Source of the DNA: Methanospirillum purgamenti
GTDB taxonomy: Archaea; Halobacteriota; Methanomicrobia; Methanomicrobiales; Methanospirillaceae
Direction: 5' to 3' (one strand)
DNA length: 64,000 nucleotides
NCBI RefSeq assembly: GCF_018502485.1
Contig: NZ_CP075546.1
Shown here: one piece after another, positions 8,448-19,400 of the stretch
How positions within the stretch are numbered: the stretch's first letter is position 1
How the letters are laid out: each line of letters begins with the position of its first letter
The notes under the pieces: generated by a model
The model's input: only the letters and a program-made list of their open reading frames with translations
What the model was told of the DNA's origin: nothing
The model's database searches: none
Translations under genes and position numbers: made by a program

Positions 8448-10205
8448 ATGGATGCTGTTTCCATACTTGGATCATTTTGCATACTATCTGCCATCATCAC
8501 GTATGGTCTGGGAGTCTTTGTCTATGCAAAAAATCCAGGGTCCAAGGTAAACTTACTGTTTCTCCTGGTAAACATTGGCGCATCCTATTGGGCCGTTGGA
8601 GAATTTTTGATATGGCACCAGAATAGTTATGAAAATGTTTTTTTCTGGTTAAAGGCAAGTTCTTTCTGGACTATTGTTATTGTTTTATGCATTCATTTTC
8701 TCCTGACATTTGCAGACCATCCACTAACAAAATCAGGGAAATTTCATTATCTGGCAATGATTCTCTACATCCCTGCATTCATTCTGGCAATCGTCAATCT
8801 CACCTCAGAACATATCTTTTCAGTTGACAATTCTCCTGAATCCCGGTATTATTATCTGCCGTCATTTGGGGATCCGATCTACATCTGTGCAACAGTATAT
8901 TTCCTGATTATTCTTTTCTGGTCGGTCTATGTCGGATTTCAATCACGAAAATCTGCAGGAGATGACAAATTTAAAAGACAAGCCAGTTCAATCAGCACCG
9001 GTCTGCTCATCCTTATTGGATTTGGTTCACAATCAGTCATCATCCTTCCGATGTTTGGTATTTATATCCCAAATCTTGTTTTTATTGGCATAGTCCTTTT
9101 TTCGATCGCTATTTCGTATGCAATCTTAAAATACGGGCTTTTCGTGCTCAGCCCGGAGACTGTTGCAACAAACATCATCCAGACCATGCCTGACGGGCTA
9201 ATCCTTACCGATATGAATGGCCGGGTGATTACAACAAATAAAAAGGCAACAATCCTTCTTTCCGGAACCTGGGAGGAAAATCCGGGAACGTTTCACGGGA
9301 CTCCGATCCCTGAACCGGCATATTTAACAATCCTTGAAACAATTAAAACAAAAAAGGGTATTTCAGATTTTGAAGTAATTCCGGATAAGAATGAGATTAC
9401 AACGATGAGTGTGTCAGGATCACTCGTAACTGATCCCTATGATAAACCCGCAGGGATGATCCTGATCATTCGTGACATAACCGAGAGAAAATTGTCAGAA
9501 AAAGCTTTGAAACTGGCAAATGAGAAGATATCACAATTAAACAAACTTACTCGTCATGATATTAGTAACCTTGTGACCGCCATATCCGGTTATCTTGAAA
9601 TTATCAAGGAAGAAAAAGATGAAGAGACCAGGAAGAAAGTCCTGAACACCTGTATTGATCTCATTGGGAAAGTAACAAGACATCTCCACTTTTCACGGGA
9701 CTACCAAAATGTTGGTGTTCATGAACCACGATGGCAATCGTTGAACCACATGATTTCAAAGGCTATCGAAGATATCAATCACGATGAAATTGAGATTACT
9801 GTTTCTCTCCTACCTGCAGATATTTTTGCTGATCCCCTCTCGGTTAAGGTAATATATAACCTGCTTGAAAATGCCATTCGACATGCAACCGGTCTTACTC
9901 ATATCTCAATTATCTCAAAAGAGCAGCAGGATGGAAGTCTGCTCATTATCATTGAAGATAATGGACCGGGAATAAAACCAGAAGAAAAAGAGAAGATTTT
10001 CAAACAGGGATATGGAAAAAATACTGGTCTTGGTCTCACCCTTGCCCGGGAAATTCTTGCAGTTACACAGATAACCATCACCGAGACGGGAACCTTTGGC
10101 ATCGGAGCCAGATTTGAGATAACAATTCCATCCGGTACATGGAGATATGCTCATCTTCACTCTCATGAAGGAACATGGACCGGAACCATTCCAGATCATT
10201 CATAA
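8448..10205 (+). CDS. Membrane sensor histidine kinase (N-terminal 7TM + PAS + DHp + HATPase)
   Basis: About 585 residues from ATG 8448, chosen because GGTGAT, a match to the archaeal 16S tail, lies four bases before it; an upstream TTG at 8388 would add 20 unlikely residues. The first ~230 residues hold seven hydrophobic helices of the histidine-kinase 7TM sensor kind (WAVGEFLIW, HFLLTFADHP, YIPAFILAIVNL). A PAS domain follows (MPDGLILTDMNGRVITTNKKA), then the DHp with LTRHDISNLVTAISGY (His present) and a complete ATPase domain (NLLENAIRHA, EDNGPGIKP, NTGLGLTLAREIL). It should autophosphorylate. No response regulator is beside it. The ABC ATPase gene starts 12 bp after its stop and is probably co-transcribed. 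Confidence 0.92.
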   Translation: MDAVSILGSFCILSAIITYGLGVFVYAKNPGSKVNLLFLLVNIGASYWAVGEFLIWHQNSYENVFFWLKASSFWTIVIVLCIHFLLTFADHPLTKSGKFHYLAMILYIPAFILAIVNLTSEHIFSVDNSPESRYYYLPSFGDPIYICATVYFLIILFWSVYVGFQSRKSAGDDKFKRQASSISTGLLILIGFGSQSVIILPMFGIYIPNLVFIGIVLFSIAISYAILKYGLFVLSPETVATNIIQTMPDGLILTDMNGRVITTNKKATILLSGTWEENPGTFHGTPIPEPAYLTILETIKTKKGISDFEVIPDKNEITTMSVSGSLVTDPYDKPAGMILIIRDITERKLSEKALKLANEKISQLNKLTRHDISNLVTAISGYLEIIKEEKDEETRKKVLNTCIDLIGKVTRHLHFSRDYQNVGVHEPRWQSLNHMISKAIEDINHDEIEITVSLLPADIFADPLSVKVIYNLLENAIRHATGLTHISIISKEQQDGSLLIIIEDNGPGIKPEEKEKIFKQGYGKNTGLGLTLAREILAVTQITITETGTFGIGARFEITIPSGTWRYAHLHSHEGTWTGTIPDHS

Positions 10206-10217
10206 AGGAAGCAACCC

Positions 10218-11006
10218 ATGAATCAACCAGCACCGTTTATAGATTTTCAAAATATTTCTGTCGCTGTTCAAGGCCATCTTGTATTAGATTCTCTCTCAAT
10301 TCAGATACCTGATGGTGAACATATCGCCATTCTGGGTCCGAACGGATCAGGAAAATCATCATTTGTAAAAACTCTCCTTCGGGAGCATTATCCGGTTTAT
10401 TCTGAATCAGGTACGGTCTTCAAAACATGGGGACAGGAACGATGGGATGTCTTTTCCTTGCGGTCTCAATTCGGATATGTATCTCAGGATCTGCAACATA
10501 CCTTTACCAGATCCATATCAGGAATGGATGTAATATTATCCGGATTTTTCAGTAGTATTGGTCTGTTCTTTCATACAATTTCACCAGATATGAAGAAGAA
10601 AGCAGAAGATATTTGTACATTTCTGGAGATTACACATCTTGCAGACCGCTCATTTTCAGACATGTCATCAGGAGAAGCAAGACGATTCCTCATTGGAAGA
10701 GCACTGGTCCATGATCCCCGCGTTTTAATTCTGGATGAGCCTTCAAACAGTCTTGACCTGCATGCTCTTCATATGCTTCGGACAACTATGAGAAAAATCG
10801 CAGGAAAGACGGTTATCATCCTCGTCACCCATTCCCTTCCGGATATAATTCCAGAGATCAAAAGGGTTGTATTATTTAAAGATGGAAAAATATTCCATGA
10901 CGGCTCAAAAGAGGACGTACTTACCGATGGTTACATTAGTTCTGTCTTCGAAGTCCAGGTAAAAATCCACAATGAAGACGGATTTTTTTATGCAACCGGG
11001 TATTAG
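10218..11006 (+). CDS. ABC transporter ATP-binding protein without a nearby permease
   Basis: 262 residues with every ABC motif: Walker A GPNGSGKSS, Q-loop YVSQDLQ, signature MSSGEARR, Walker B VLILDEPSNSLDL, H-switch VTHS. The sequence resembles the ModF/iron-chelate class of single-domain ATPases. There is no permease or binding protein next to it, so it either serves a transporter encoded elsewhere or has a non-transport role. It begins 12 bp after the 7TM kinase gene, with AAGGAAG as ribosome site, which suggests one transcript with that kinase. The substrate is unknown. Confidence 0.88.
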   Translation: MNQPAPFIDFQNISVAVQGHLVLDSLSIQIPDGEHIAILGPNGSGKSSFVKTLLREHYPVYSESGTVFKTWGQERWDVFSLRSQFGYVSQDLQHTFTRSISGMDVILSGFFSSIGLFFHTISPDMKKKAEDICTFLEITHLADRSFSDMSSGEARRFLIGRALVHDPRVLILDEPSNSLDLHALHMLRTTMRKIAGKTVIILVTHSLPDIIPEIKRVVLFKDGKIFHDGSKEDVLTDGYISSVFEVQVKIHNEDGFFYATGY

Positions 11007-11090
11007 ACAGAGATAAAAAAACAAATTCTTTTCAATACAATATTTCAGAACGTTTCCTGAAATCCAGAAAAAAGGATGATATTGTTGGTA

Positions 11091-11402
11091 TTAGTAGCGT
11101 CTTCTGTTAAAGCCGCCGGATGAACCGCCAAAACCACCGCTCCGGTTTCCACCAAAGTCACGGCGTGGCTGCATTGGGCGTGCTTCATCAATACGCATGG
11201 TTCTTCCGTCAAATTCGGTATCGTTCAGGGCATCAAGTGCTGCCTGGGCTTCTTCTGGTGTTCCCATCTCGACAAATCCAAAACCTTTGTTCTCAATGAT
11301 TTTGGCGCTGACAACCTCTCCATAGGTAGAGAAAAGTTCGCTGAGCTGGCTCTCGTTAGTGGAGTAGGGCAGGTTGCCTACGTATAATTTCTTTCCTTCC
11401 AT
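11091..11402 (-). CDS. RRM-type RNA-binding protein with glycine-rich tail
   Basis: 103 residues: one RNA recognition motif followed by a Gly/Arg tail (DFGGNRSGGFGGSSGGF, NRRRY). RNP2 is KLYVGNL (5-11) and RNP1 is KGFGFVEM (39-46), with the aromatic residues that stack on RNA bases intact. This single-RRM-plus-glycine layout is that of cyanobacterial and other bacterial Rbp proteins, often cold-induced. RRM proteins are rare in archaea, so transfer from a bacterium is plausible though not shown. It is a lone gene with a long upstream region. Likely role: RNA chaperone or mRNA binding. Confidence 0.93.
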   Translation of the reverse strand: MEGKKLYVGNLPYSTNESQLSELFSTYGEVVSAKIIENKGFGFVEMGTPEEAQAALDALNDTEFDGRTMRIDEARPMQPRRDFGGNRSGGFGGSSGGFNRRRY

Positions 11403-11756
11403 GATAGTCCCTTATGGGCTTTTGCATAACTGTTGGGGCCGCCGTGATCAAAATCACATTGCGCCAGAGAATTACCAAGAATAGCAGTGAGATTACCTTT
11501 TCGAACCGAGCGATAAGTATCAAAAACTATTGTCAGAATTTACTCTTTCGTCTGCACATAAACATGGTGAGAGTACCATATAAGGTTTGTCGTGACAATC
11601 CACCATAGGACAAAAATTAAGACTGATTTAATCGGTTCCCAACCAGAGAATACAAAAAATTCTCAGCAATGGCGATTCATTCTACATCCTTTTCAGGTGA
11701 TGCCCATAGAATCGAAGTTCAATAATTGGAAAAAATACGAATTTGGTATCAGCCAT
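11403..11756 (+). other. Intergenic region upstream of the RRM gene, no gene seen
   Basis: Convergence gap between the 5' side of the RRM gene and the 3' end of the Fe-S protein gene. Short open frames here have no recognisable features. A small inverted repeat (GAGAAT ACAAAAA ATTCTC, about 11646-11664) is the only structure. The promoter of the RRM gene must lie here. Confidence 0.5.
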
Positions 11757-12575
11757 CTATGGTCCCCCTGGCTTCTCAAGAAGTCCGCCATATGATCGTA
11801 CATGATCCCATCCCCTGTGATAACCCGGATAATTGGCCTTGTCCTCGTACATGCGTATGTTGGTTCGATCGTATAACATTCGATCTTCTCCTACCGGGCA
11901 GACCTTTATACAGATTCCACACGGTGACAAGAAGTGCTTATTCAGATCCGCACTCCTGTTTGTACAAGCGGCTTTGTCAGTTAACGATTCGGGATAATCA
12001 TCTTCTGAAAGAGCAAATACCGGACAGGCACGGATACAGGCATTACACGTAGTGCAGAGTGAAGATGAGATGAGTGGATCAGACTCCATTTCTGCTCCGG
12101 TGAGAACTGTACCAAACCTGACACGTGGCCCCCATTTTTTAGTCAGCACCATATTATTCCGGCCAAAAGTCCCAAGGCCTGCAAGAACAGCGGCATGACG
12201 ATGAGAAAAGAATGCAAGGGGCTGTACGAGCAGGGTCTTGATATCCCCATACCCGTCACGGGGAATTGAAACCGAAGGATACCCGAGATCATTCAGAAAA
12301 GACGCAAGATGCCAGGAATATTGATCCAATAAAGCATTGACTGTTTTATATTCCTCCCGATACCAAATAGACGGAGCAGTCTCTATTGACGGCAGGTGAA
12401 TAGGAAGTCCTATGACAATTGCCGTTTGTGCTTCGGGGTATATTGAATGGGGGTAGAATTGTTTTGGAATCCAGGGCTCAAACAGAGGAGATTCCCATCT
12501 CTTCACATGTGCACACCCAACCATCGAAATACCGAGTGAGCTGCAATATTCAGCAATTCGATCCCGGATTTTCAT
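11757..12575 (-). CDS. QueG-like double-cluster 4Fe-4S protein
   Basis: 272 residues. Two ferredoxin-type clusters can be placed: CTTCNACIRACP and C(x)n..CGICIKVCP. The N-terminal half (MVGCAHVKRW, AIVIGLPIHLP, QYSWHLASFLNDLGYPS, AGLGTFGRNNMVLTKKWGPRVRFGTVLT) follows the fold of epoxyqueuosine reductase and reductive-dehalogenase-like proteins, which bind a corrinoid. The segment GLGTFGRNNMVLT-x-GPRVRF is especially characteristic. Archaea do not make queuosine, so the true reaction is probably another reductive step; family annotation as QueG would be misleading. Monocistronic; neighbours give no pathway. Cytosolic. Confidence 0.82.
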   Translation of the reverse strand: MKIRDRIAEYCSSLGISMVGCAHVKRWESPLFEPWIPKQFYPHSIYPEAQTAIVIGLPIHLPSIETAPSIWYREEYKTVNALLDQYSWHLASFLNDLGYPSVSIPRDGYGDIKTLLVQPLAFFSHRHAAVLAGLGTFGRNNMVLTKKWGPRVRFGTVLTGAEMESDPLISSSLCTTCNACIRACPVFALSEDDYPESLTDKAACTNRSADLNKHFLSPCGICIKVCPVGEDRMLYDRTNIRMYEDKANYPGYHRGWDHVRSYGGLLEKPGGP

Positions 12576-12706
12576 GATTGAGTGTAGGGCATAGAACCAG
12601 AAAAATCAGATGGACATACATCATGAGAAATCAACCGCCTACCAAAAACCAGGCACACCAAAAAAGGGAAAGAGGATCGTTCAGGTAAGAATCACAAAAA
12701 AATGAT

Positions 12707-15151
12707 CTATATTTTAAACTGTGTCATATCCCGGGATATTTTATCGATGAGATTTGTAGCTTCCTGAATTGACTGGGCAATGCAGTCAAGTGATACAGAA
12801 TTCTCTTCTGTCAGTGCAGCAGTGTTTCCTAATTCGTTGATAGTTTTATGAAACGCTTCATTCAGGAGGGCGATATTTTCTTTGACCTTCTCATATGCTG
12901 CCATCTGGTTCTGGCTTGCATTATCAATGGATACAATCCGCTTTGCGATATCGTCTATTGAAAAGGCTAAATTTGAAAAGATCTGGAGCGTATCATGAAC
13001 TGCGGTACTCCCGTTTTCAATATTAAGCCGTGAAACGTTAATCGCCTGTTTCATCAGATTGGATCGTCCCTGGAGAAGAGAGATAATACCACTTATTTTT
13101 TCTGCTGATTTCTGTGATTCAAGTGCGAGGGCTTTTACCTCTCCGGCAACTACTGAAAATCCTTTTCCTGCTTCTCCTGCCCGTGCAGCTTCTATTGCAG
13201 CATTGAGAGCAAGGAGATTTGTCTGGTCAGCAATATCTGTAATTATCCGAACAATATCCCCGATCTTATCCATTTCAGAAGTTATCTCTCCGATAATTCT
13301 CTCAGTTTCATCATGTGAGAGGACGATTGAACGCATTCCATCATCAGCCAGTTGAATGCTCTCTGATCCTTTTTCAGACAGCTGTTGAGATGTTGTTACC
13401 AGGTTAGATGCTTCTGCTGTCTGCCCTGCAATGTCAGAACCAATCATCGTCACATCCTGAACAGTCTCCCGAATATGAGTAATGCCTTCCATAGAACGAT
13501 TTGCCTGAATACTCAATTCATTCGTTCCCCGTGCAATCGCCTGTGAAGCAGATGCTATCTCTTCAACACTGGCATTAGACTCTTCCATTTCAGTCATTAA
13601 TGACTCGATTTGGGCGGATATATCACCAAAAAGTTGTCCAAGCTGAACGCCGATGGAATCGAGTGCTGATCTGAAAGAAATAAAATCTCCACATACCCTG
13701 ACATTCTGATCAAACCGTGCAGCAAAATTGCCAGTCGAATACTCAACTGCGAGTCGCATCGCTTCAGTAACCGGATCCACAACTGCATCAAGGGTATTGT
13801 TTACTGCCTCGACAACATGCCGGTATTCCCCACCAAAACGACTGGTATCACCTCTGATATTCAGGTTTCCATTCGATGCAGCCTGTGCAATACCATTAAT
13901 CTCACAGAGGACCGCAGCCTGATCTTCCCCATCACGAGTTACCTTTTCCATCGTCTCTTCAAGACGCGACGCCATGGTATCAAAGGTCCGTCCAAGAACA
14001 GCAACTTCATCATCACCTATCAGATGAGTACGACAGGAGAGATCCCCTTCAGCAAGTCTGGTTGCTGCAGTGGTTATTTGCTGAATAGGACGGGTAATTG
14101 ATCGGGCTACAAAAAAGAGGAGAATAATTCCACCAGCAGATATCAAAATCCCAAAGATCACCAGGATAATGGTCAGGGATATGGCTGATGCAGCAAGCAC
14201 TCCGGATGGCACAAATACGAATGCTTTCCATGACAAGGAGGGATCCCCAATACTGATCTCTGATTGATCTCCAACAAAGTGGCCAAGATGAAGTGTATTG
14301 CCTGACGAATCAGAGAGAAGTGTTGTCAATTCTTCTTCAGAGATCCCGAATGCAGGAGCAATCGATGTAAATGGCTCCCCCACCTTCCCGATATCACCGC
14401 TGATACCGGCAATGGTTCCGTCATTACTGATAATAGCAAGAATGCCCTGGCCATCATAGAGATTACTTTCATCTGCTATTCTATCAATATCAGCCAGCGT
14501 AACATCTACTCCTGTAATCCCTAAGAATGTATTATTATACATTATCGGGACTATAGTGGATGCCATAAGTACCGGAGGATTGAGAGCCTCTTCAACGTAG
14601 GGATTTGTCAATGTCTTCTGGTGGGATTTGGCAGGGATCGTATAGTAATCCAGTGCATAATCGGTGACCACATCATCAGAGGTCCCGTCGTATATCATCC
14701 GCTCAATTACGTCGCCTTCCCTGTACCAGTATACATTCATCCGGCCAGAACCTGCATATCCATCGATTCCGGCATACCGGGCATCTGCCTTATCATAGGC
14801 ATCTGCTTCCCACATTGTATAGACTCCGTTATAAAGCGGATGGTTTTTCATAATACCTCCAATGGAGGAAATGACATCATTTCGGGATATTGGTTTACCA
14901 GAACTATATGGTCCGAGCATTACTTCAGATAACGCCTCTGCTGAACTCATGGGTTCATCCAAAACAGAAATAACCTTCTCAGCCTCTGAATCTGCCAAAA
15001 TCTGCAATTCTTTTTCTGCATCATGAATTGATGAAGTATAGGTTGAAATTGCGGCAAAAAGGATAATAACACCGGCAACGACAAGAAGAGAAAGAGATCC
15101 TGCATATAATATTTTTTTATTTATTGAATTAACTGAAAACCGGAACCCCAT
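12707..15151 (-). CDS. Methyl-accepting chemotaxis protein with dCache sensor
   Basis: About 814 residues from ATG 15151; the longer open frame would start inside the divergent neighbour and add 60 residues unlike the family. Order: membrane helix (KKILYAGSLSLLVVAGVIILFAA), extracytoplasmic double-Cache domain (MWEADAYDKADARY, YTIPAKSHQKT, PYVEEALNPPVLMAS, ITGVDVTLADI), second membrane helix, HAMP (RSITRPIQQITTAATRLAEGDL), a linker, then the signalling hairpin with the conserved tip DIADQTNLLALNAAIEAARAGE. Cache domains of this type bind amino acids, organic acids or polyamines. It feeds CheA/CheW encoded elsewhere. No C-terminal CheR pentapeptide is present. Confidence 0.93.
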   Translation of the reverse strand: MGFRFSVNSINKKILYAGSLSLLVVAGVIILFAAISTYTSSIHDAEKELQILADSEAEKVISVLDEPMSSAEALSEVMLGPYSSGKPISRNDVISSIGGIMKNHPLYNGVYTMWEADAYDKADARYAGIDGYAGSGRMNVYWYREGDVIERMIYDGTSDDVVTDYALDYYTIPAKSHQKTLTNPYVEEALNPPVLMASTIVPIMYNNTFLGITGVDVTLADIDRIADESNLYDGQGILAIISNDGTIAGISGDIGKVGEPFTSIAPAFGISEEELTTLLSDSSGNTLHLGHFVGDQSEISIGDPSLSWKAFVFVPSGVLAASAISLTIILVIFGILISAGGIILLFFVARSITRPIQQITTAATRLAEGDLSCRTHLIGDDEVAVLGRTFDTMASRLEETMEKVTRDGEDQAAVLCEINGIAQAASNGNLNIRGDTSRFGGEYRHVVEAVNNTLDAVVDPVTEAMRLAVEYSTGNFAARFDQNVRVCGDFISFRSALDSIGVQLGQLFGDISAQIESLMTEMEESNASVEEIASASQAIARGTNELSIQANRSMEGITHIRETVQDVTMIGSDIAGQTAEASNLVTTSQQLSEKGSESIQLADDGMRSIVLSHDETERIIGEITSEMDKIGDIVRIITDIADQTNLLALNAAIEAARAGEAGKGFSVVAGEVKALALESQKSAEKISGIISLLQGRSNLMKQAINVSRLNIENGSTAVHDTLQIFSNLAFSIDDIAKRIVSIDNASQNQMAAYEKVKENIALLNEAFHKTINELGNTAALTEENSVSLDCIAQSIQEATNLIDKISRDMTQFKI

Positions 15152-15217
15152 GTATGATAATGAACGATTATGTAGATAAATGAACCGGATTAGCGGTAGA
15201 TATGAATCACATGATCC

Positions 15218-16453
15218 ATGACAGATCCTATCATGGGGGACATCCAACCAATAGGTATGGAAAGCCGGGTACCAGCTCCTGAACTTCAGGACAGGATGAG
15301 ACGGTTCAAAGACAGGATGAGCAGCAAACACCCGGATTGGGAATTCGCAGTCATTTTCGGAAATGTGAACCTGTATTATTTTACCGGGACAATGCAGGAC
15401 AGTATGCTTTGTATCCCCAGAGATGATGAGCCTGTTCTCTGGGTCAGGAAAAGTTATGAGCGGGCTTGTGATGAATCAGACTTTCCCAGAATAGAAAAAA
15501 TGGGGAGTTTTCGTGATGCAGCACGAGAATACAAACATCTTCCGGATATGGTTTTTCTCGAAACCGAATTAGTTCCACTTGCATTATATCAACGATTTAC
15601 AAAACACTTTCCCATCCCGAAGGTTACATCACTTGATAGAGAGGTTGGGATGGTCAGATCAATAAAAAGTCAATTTGAACTTACCCTGCTTAAAAAATCA
15701 GGAGAGATCCATGCTCATGTTCTTGAAGATTCTGTTCCAGATATGCTATCTGAAGGTATGAGCGAGACAGAATTTGCGGGAAAATTGTATGCACGCCTTG
15801 TCGATGAGGGACATCACGGGATTGCCAGATTTGGTATGTTTAACACAGAGATGCTCCTCGGACAGATTGGATTTGGAGAAAATACACTCTACCCTACCTA
15901 TTTTGATGGACCAGGGGGATCACGGGGTATTTGTCCGGCAGTCCCTCTTCTGGGCGATCGAAATAGAAAGTTAAAAAAAGGTGATCTTGTCTTTGTTGAT
16001 GTCGGATGTGGAGTTGGAGGGTACCATACCGATAAGACCATGACGTACATGTTTGGATCAGAACTGCCAAAAGAGGCAATAGAGCACCATCACCGATGTG
16101 TTGAGATACAAAATTCCCTGGCATCCCTTCTGGTTCCAGGCAATATCCCCTCTGAGATCTACCGGACTGTTATGGGTGGCCTGGAAGAATCATTTTTACA
16201 AAATTTCATGGGATATAAAGATCGAAGAGTAAAATTCCTCGGTCACGGAGTCGGTCTCCAGGTGGATGAGGTTCCAGTCATTGCTGAAGGATTTGATGAA
16301 CCGCTCATTGAGAACATGGTCTTAGCTCTTGAACCGAAAAAAGGAATCCCCCATGTTGGAATGGTTGGAATTGAAAACACGTTTGTTGTTACAAAACAGG
16401 GGGGTATCTGTATCACCGGGAATAATCCGGGTCTTATCCCTGTCGGATATTAA
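15218..16453 (+). CDS. M24 family metallopeptidase (Xaa-Pro aminopeptidase-like)
   Basis: 411 residues with a creatinase-type N-domain (FAVIFGNVNLYYFTGTMQD) and a pita-bread catalytic domain. Metal ligands are visible in order: D in VFVDVGCGVGGY, D in HTDKTMTYMF, H in GHGVGLQVDEVP, E in LALEPKKGIP and E in GIENTFVVT, so the dinuclear site is complete. The substrate is probably proline-containing dipeptides, as in archaeal prolidase, but specificity cannot be fixed. The start at 15218 is one of several in-frame ATGs (also 15233 and 15257), none with a strong ribosome site; the later ones fit the family N-terminus about as well. Divergent from the chemoreceptor gene; ends 4 bp into the next, convergent gene. 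Confidence 0.9.
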   Translation: MTDPIMGDIQPIGMESRVPAPELQDRMRRFKDRMSSKHPDWEFAVIFGNVNLYYFTGTMQDSMLCIPRDDEPVLWVRKSYERACDESDFPRIEKMGSFRDAAREYKHLPDMVFLETELVPLALYQRFTKHFPIPKVTSLDREVGMVRSIKSQFELTLLKKSGEIHAHVLEDSVPDMLSEGMSETEFAGKLYARLVDEGHHGIARFGMFNTEMLLGQIGFGENTLYPTYFDGPGGSRGICPAVPLLGDRNRKLKKGDLVFVDVGCGVGGYHTDKTMTYMFGSELPKEAIEHHHRCVEIQNSLASLLVPGNIPSEIYRTVMGGLEESFLQNFMGYKDRRVKFLGHGVGLQVDEVPVIAEGFDEPLIENMVLALEPKKGIPHVGMVGIENTFVVTKQGGICITGNNPGLIPVGY

Positions 16454-19400
16454 CGCTCAATATCTTTTTTGTAATGTACATTATGATATTTTTGGAGATA
16501 TCGAAGAATTTTATCTGACTCCAGCCATCGTTTGTCCAGTTGGGAGACCAGTTCATCTATAATCTGTACCTGATGTAAGACCGAGAACAATGTCTCATTT
16601 TCTAATTCATTCGCTACCATTGTTATTATGGTAAGTGGATTTCTGATGCCATCATTTAATATTGCAAGTTCTGCAAGATTTTTTTCAATCTGAGCGATAA
16701 GATTTACCCTTTCTTCTTCATAGTGGCGTTTTTCAGTGATATCTTCAATAATTGCAAGGCCGACTACTTTGTCTGCCAACCGGTAAATATCCATGATTAC
16801 ATGAACGATGAGGTTTTTATTATCATCCCGGTTTAAATCAGATTCAAATGCACAAATGTCTGAACTACTTACTTTCAGGTCTGAAATATGGATAGTATCA
16901 CAGAACGGAATAAAGGATCGTATCTCTCCTTTCATCTCAAGAATCTCATTGAGCGATTTATGAATCATCTCTTCTGCTTTCGGATTTGCATCGATAATTA
17001 TTCCAGGAATGCCTTCAGGTGTAAATTCAAAGAGCACCAGGCCAAGTGAAACATTCGCAAACATCTGCCGGTATTTCAGCTCACTTTCACGAAGTGCCAG
17101 CTCAGAGAACTTGATGCTGGTGATATCATGAATAATCCCAACCGATTTTTGTGGAGTTCCATCTGGATAATAATCTGTCTTACTTACTTCTCGGACATAT
17201 TTTATCCGGTTATCAGAGAGCAAAATTCGGTGAACAACGTCAAAGGGTTCATGATTGTGGACATGTGACCAAAATGCATTATCCACCATGGTCCGATCAC
17301 CCGGATGAACCAATGATAAAAAGGATGAATAGGAAGGTGTAAAATCGAAAGGACTCTTCTCAAATATCTGGTATACCGATTCAGACCAGTATAATGAATT
17401 GGTCCGGTGATCAAGATCCCAATGACCAAGACTGGCAATTTTTTCTGCTTCCTTTAGCCGTCCTATCGCAATATTTCTTGCAATCTCTGCAATTTTTCTT
17501 TTTGTAATATCAGTAATAAGTACAAATAACCATCCCTCTCCTGATTCCTTGTTGGGGACCGGAGTAATTATCATGTTGAAATATCCAATTCCGGTTATTG
17601 TTGCAGGGACTTCAAATTTAGATCTCAGGAGAGAGAAATCCATTTTTATATCCATACTCACAACTTTTCCTGCTTCCAAGTCTTCAGTTTGTGATGATGT
17701 GAGATACTCAAGATAAAACGGGGGATAGGATTCAGGGATACTATGCTCTGACAGACCAAACAGAGAGATAGCGGTGGAGTTTAGGTCCACCATCTCACCC
17801 CTGTTTGTATACACAATAATCGCTACCGGAGAGAAATAAAAAAGACTTTGAAATTTCTGCCTGCTTTCGATTAATTCTAGTTCGATGATCTTCTTTTCAC
17901 TAATGTCAATAGCTGTCCCGAAATAGGTTGCTGTTTTTTCATATATGTCTTTAATCGCAACAACGTTACAATTCAGCCAGATGGGTGTACCATCGGCTTT
18001 TTTAAGAGAGAACTCCATATTCCTGACTTCACCATGAATATTCAGGAGATTTACTAACATGGCATATTCATCTGGATCTAGATGCAGATCCTGGACAAGA
18101 TCTGTGATCTCCTCTCTCATCTCCTCCGGACTTATATACCCAAGCATTGAGGCAAGAGCCGGATTGACCAATAATACACCCCCTTGGGAATTGGTCTGAA
18201 AAAGGCCAATATTTGCACTTTCAAATATCAACCGATAAAATGACTCATTCTCCTGTGTAGCCTTTTTGATAAGCAAATTATCTGTATTATCATGAGCGAT
18301 CCCTTCAATCCCAATGACATTATGGTGTTCATCATAGATCAGGTGCACATTTGCAGAGATAAAGATCAATGACCCGTCTTTTCTCTTCAGTACCACAGGC
18401 TGATCCCGTAACTCTTCTTTTGAAAAAAGTAGCATACTCAGTTTGTTTCGATCATCAGGATTTTGGTACATTTCAAATATGTATCGCCCGACAAGTTCTG
18501 AAGCATCTGAATATCCAAGCATTTTCGCTGTACTCGGGCTGACAAACTGAATTCTTCCTTCAGGAGTTGTCTTAAAATAGGCATCCTCAATCTCCTCAAT
18601 TATTTTCTGATAAGAATAATCTCTTTCTTTTGCCAATTTTGCTGAAGAATCAGCATGACGGAAATAATATCTGATTCCAAGAACGGTCAGGACAACAAAA
18701 ACACCCATGAGTCCTATAATGAGCAGAAGATATGAAGACAAGGCGGAGAAACCTTCCTGATAGATGCTTCTCGGGTACGTAATCTTAAAAGTGGTATATT
18801 CCAGGCTTATCGGATCGATGACTCTTAGATATCCGGAAATTGTACTTTCATTCTCAATATGGACAGCAATTGAAGGCTGACCATTTAGAATTGTAGATTT
18901 TGAAAAAATAGATTCGGTTTCAGATACATCAACAAGCTGGACCGGCTGGTTTAAAAAAACAGATAATTCATTCAGGTAGGTCTGGTTAAAATATCGTCCC
19001 AGAACAACATGCCCACTGCCTTGTTTGGGTTTTGAATGATAAGTAATCTGATTTGAAACCAGGATACCAGATAGGTTTTTTGTATGAAAAACCAGGTGAT
19101 GCATATTCCCTGACTCTTCTAATTCAGGATCGTACAATGGGCAACTTGTATTAAAGTATGTCTCTAACTCTGGTCTATACAGATATCTCCCAGATTTTTG
19201 AACTGAATAATCTTCCAAAAACAGAGAATGACCGTATGTATCAAAGATCCCAACAATATCAATGTCCATGGCCTGAAATGACTCACTACTCAATCCATGC
19301 TCAGGAAAATCATTATATTTACCTTCACTAAACAGAGCCATATCATCCCATACCGAATAATCATATACCGTTCGTTCAATATTTCTGAAGGAATTATTCA

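Noticed and set aside
11757..12575. Calling the Fe-S protein queG
   Set aside because: Archaea do not make queuosine; only the fold relationship is supported.
15152..15331. Longer N-terminus for the chemoreceptor
   Set aside because: Would overlap the divergent M24 gene and precedes the first membrane helix with unrelated residues.
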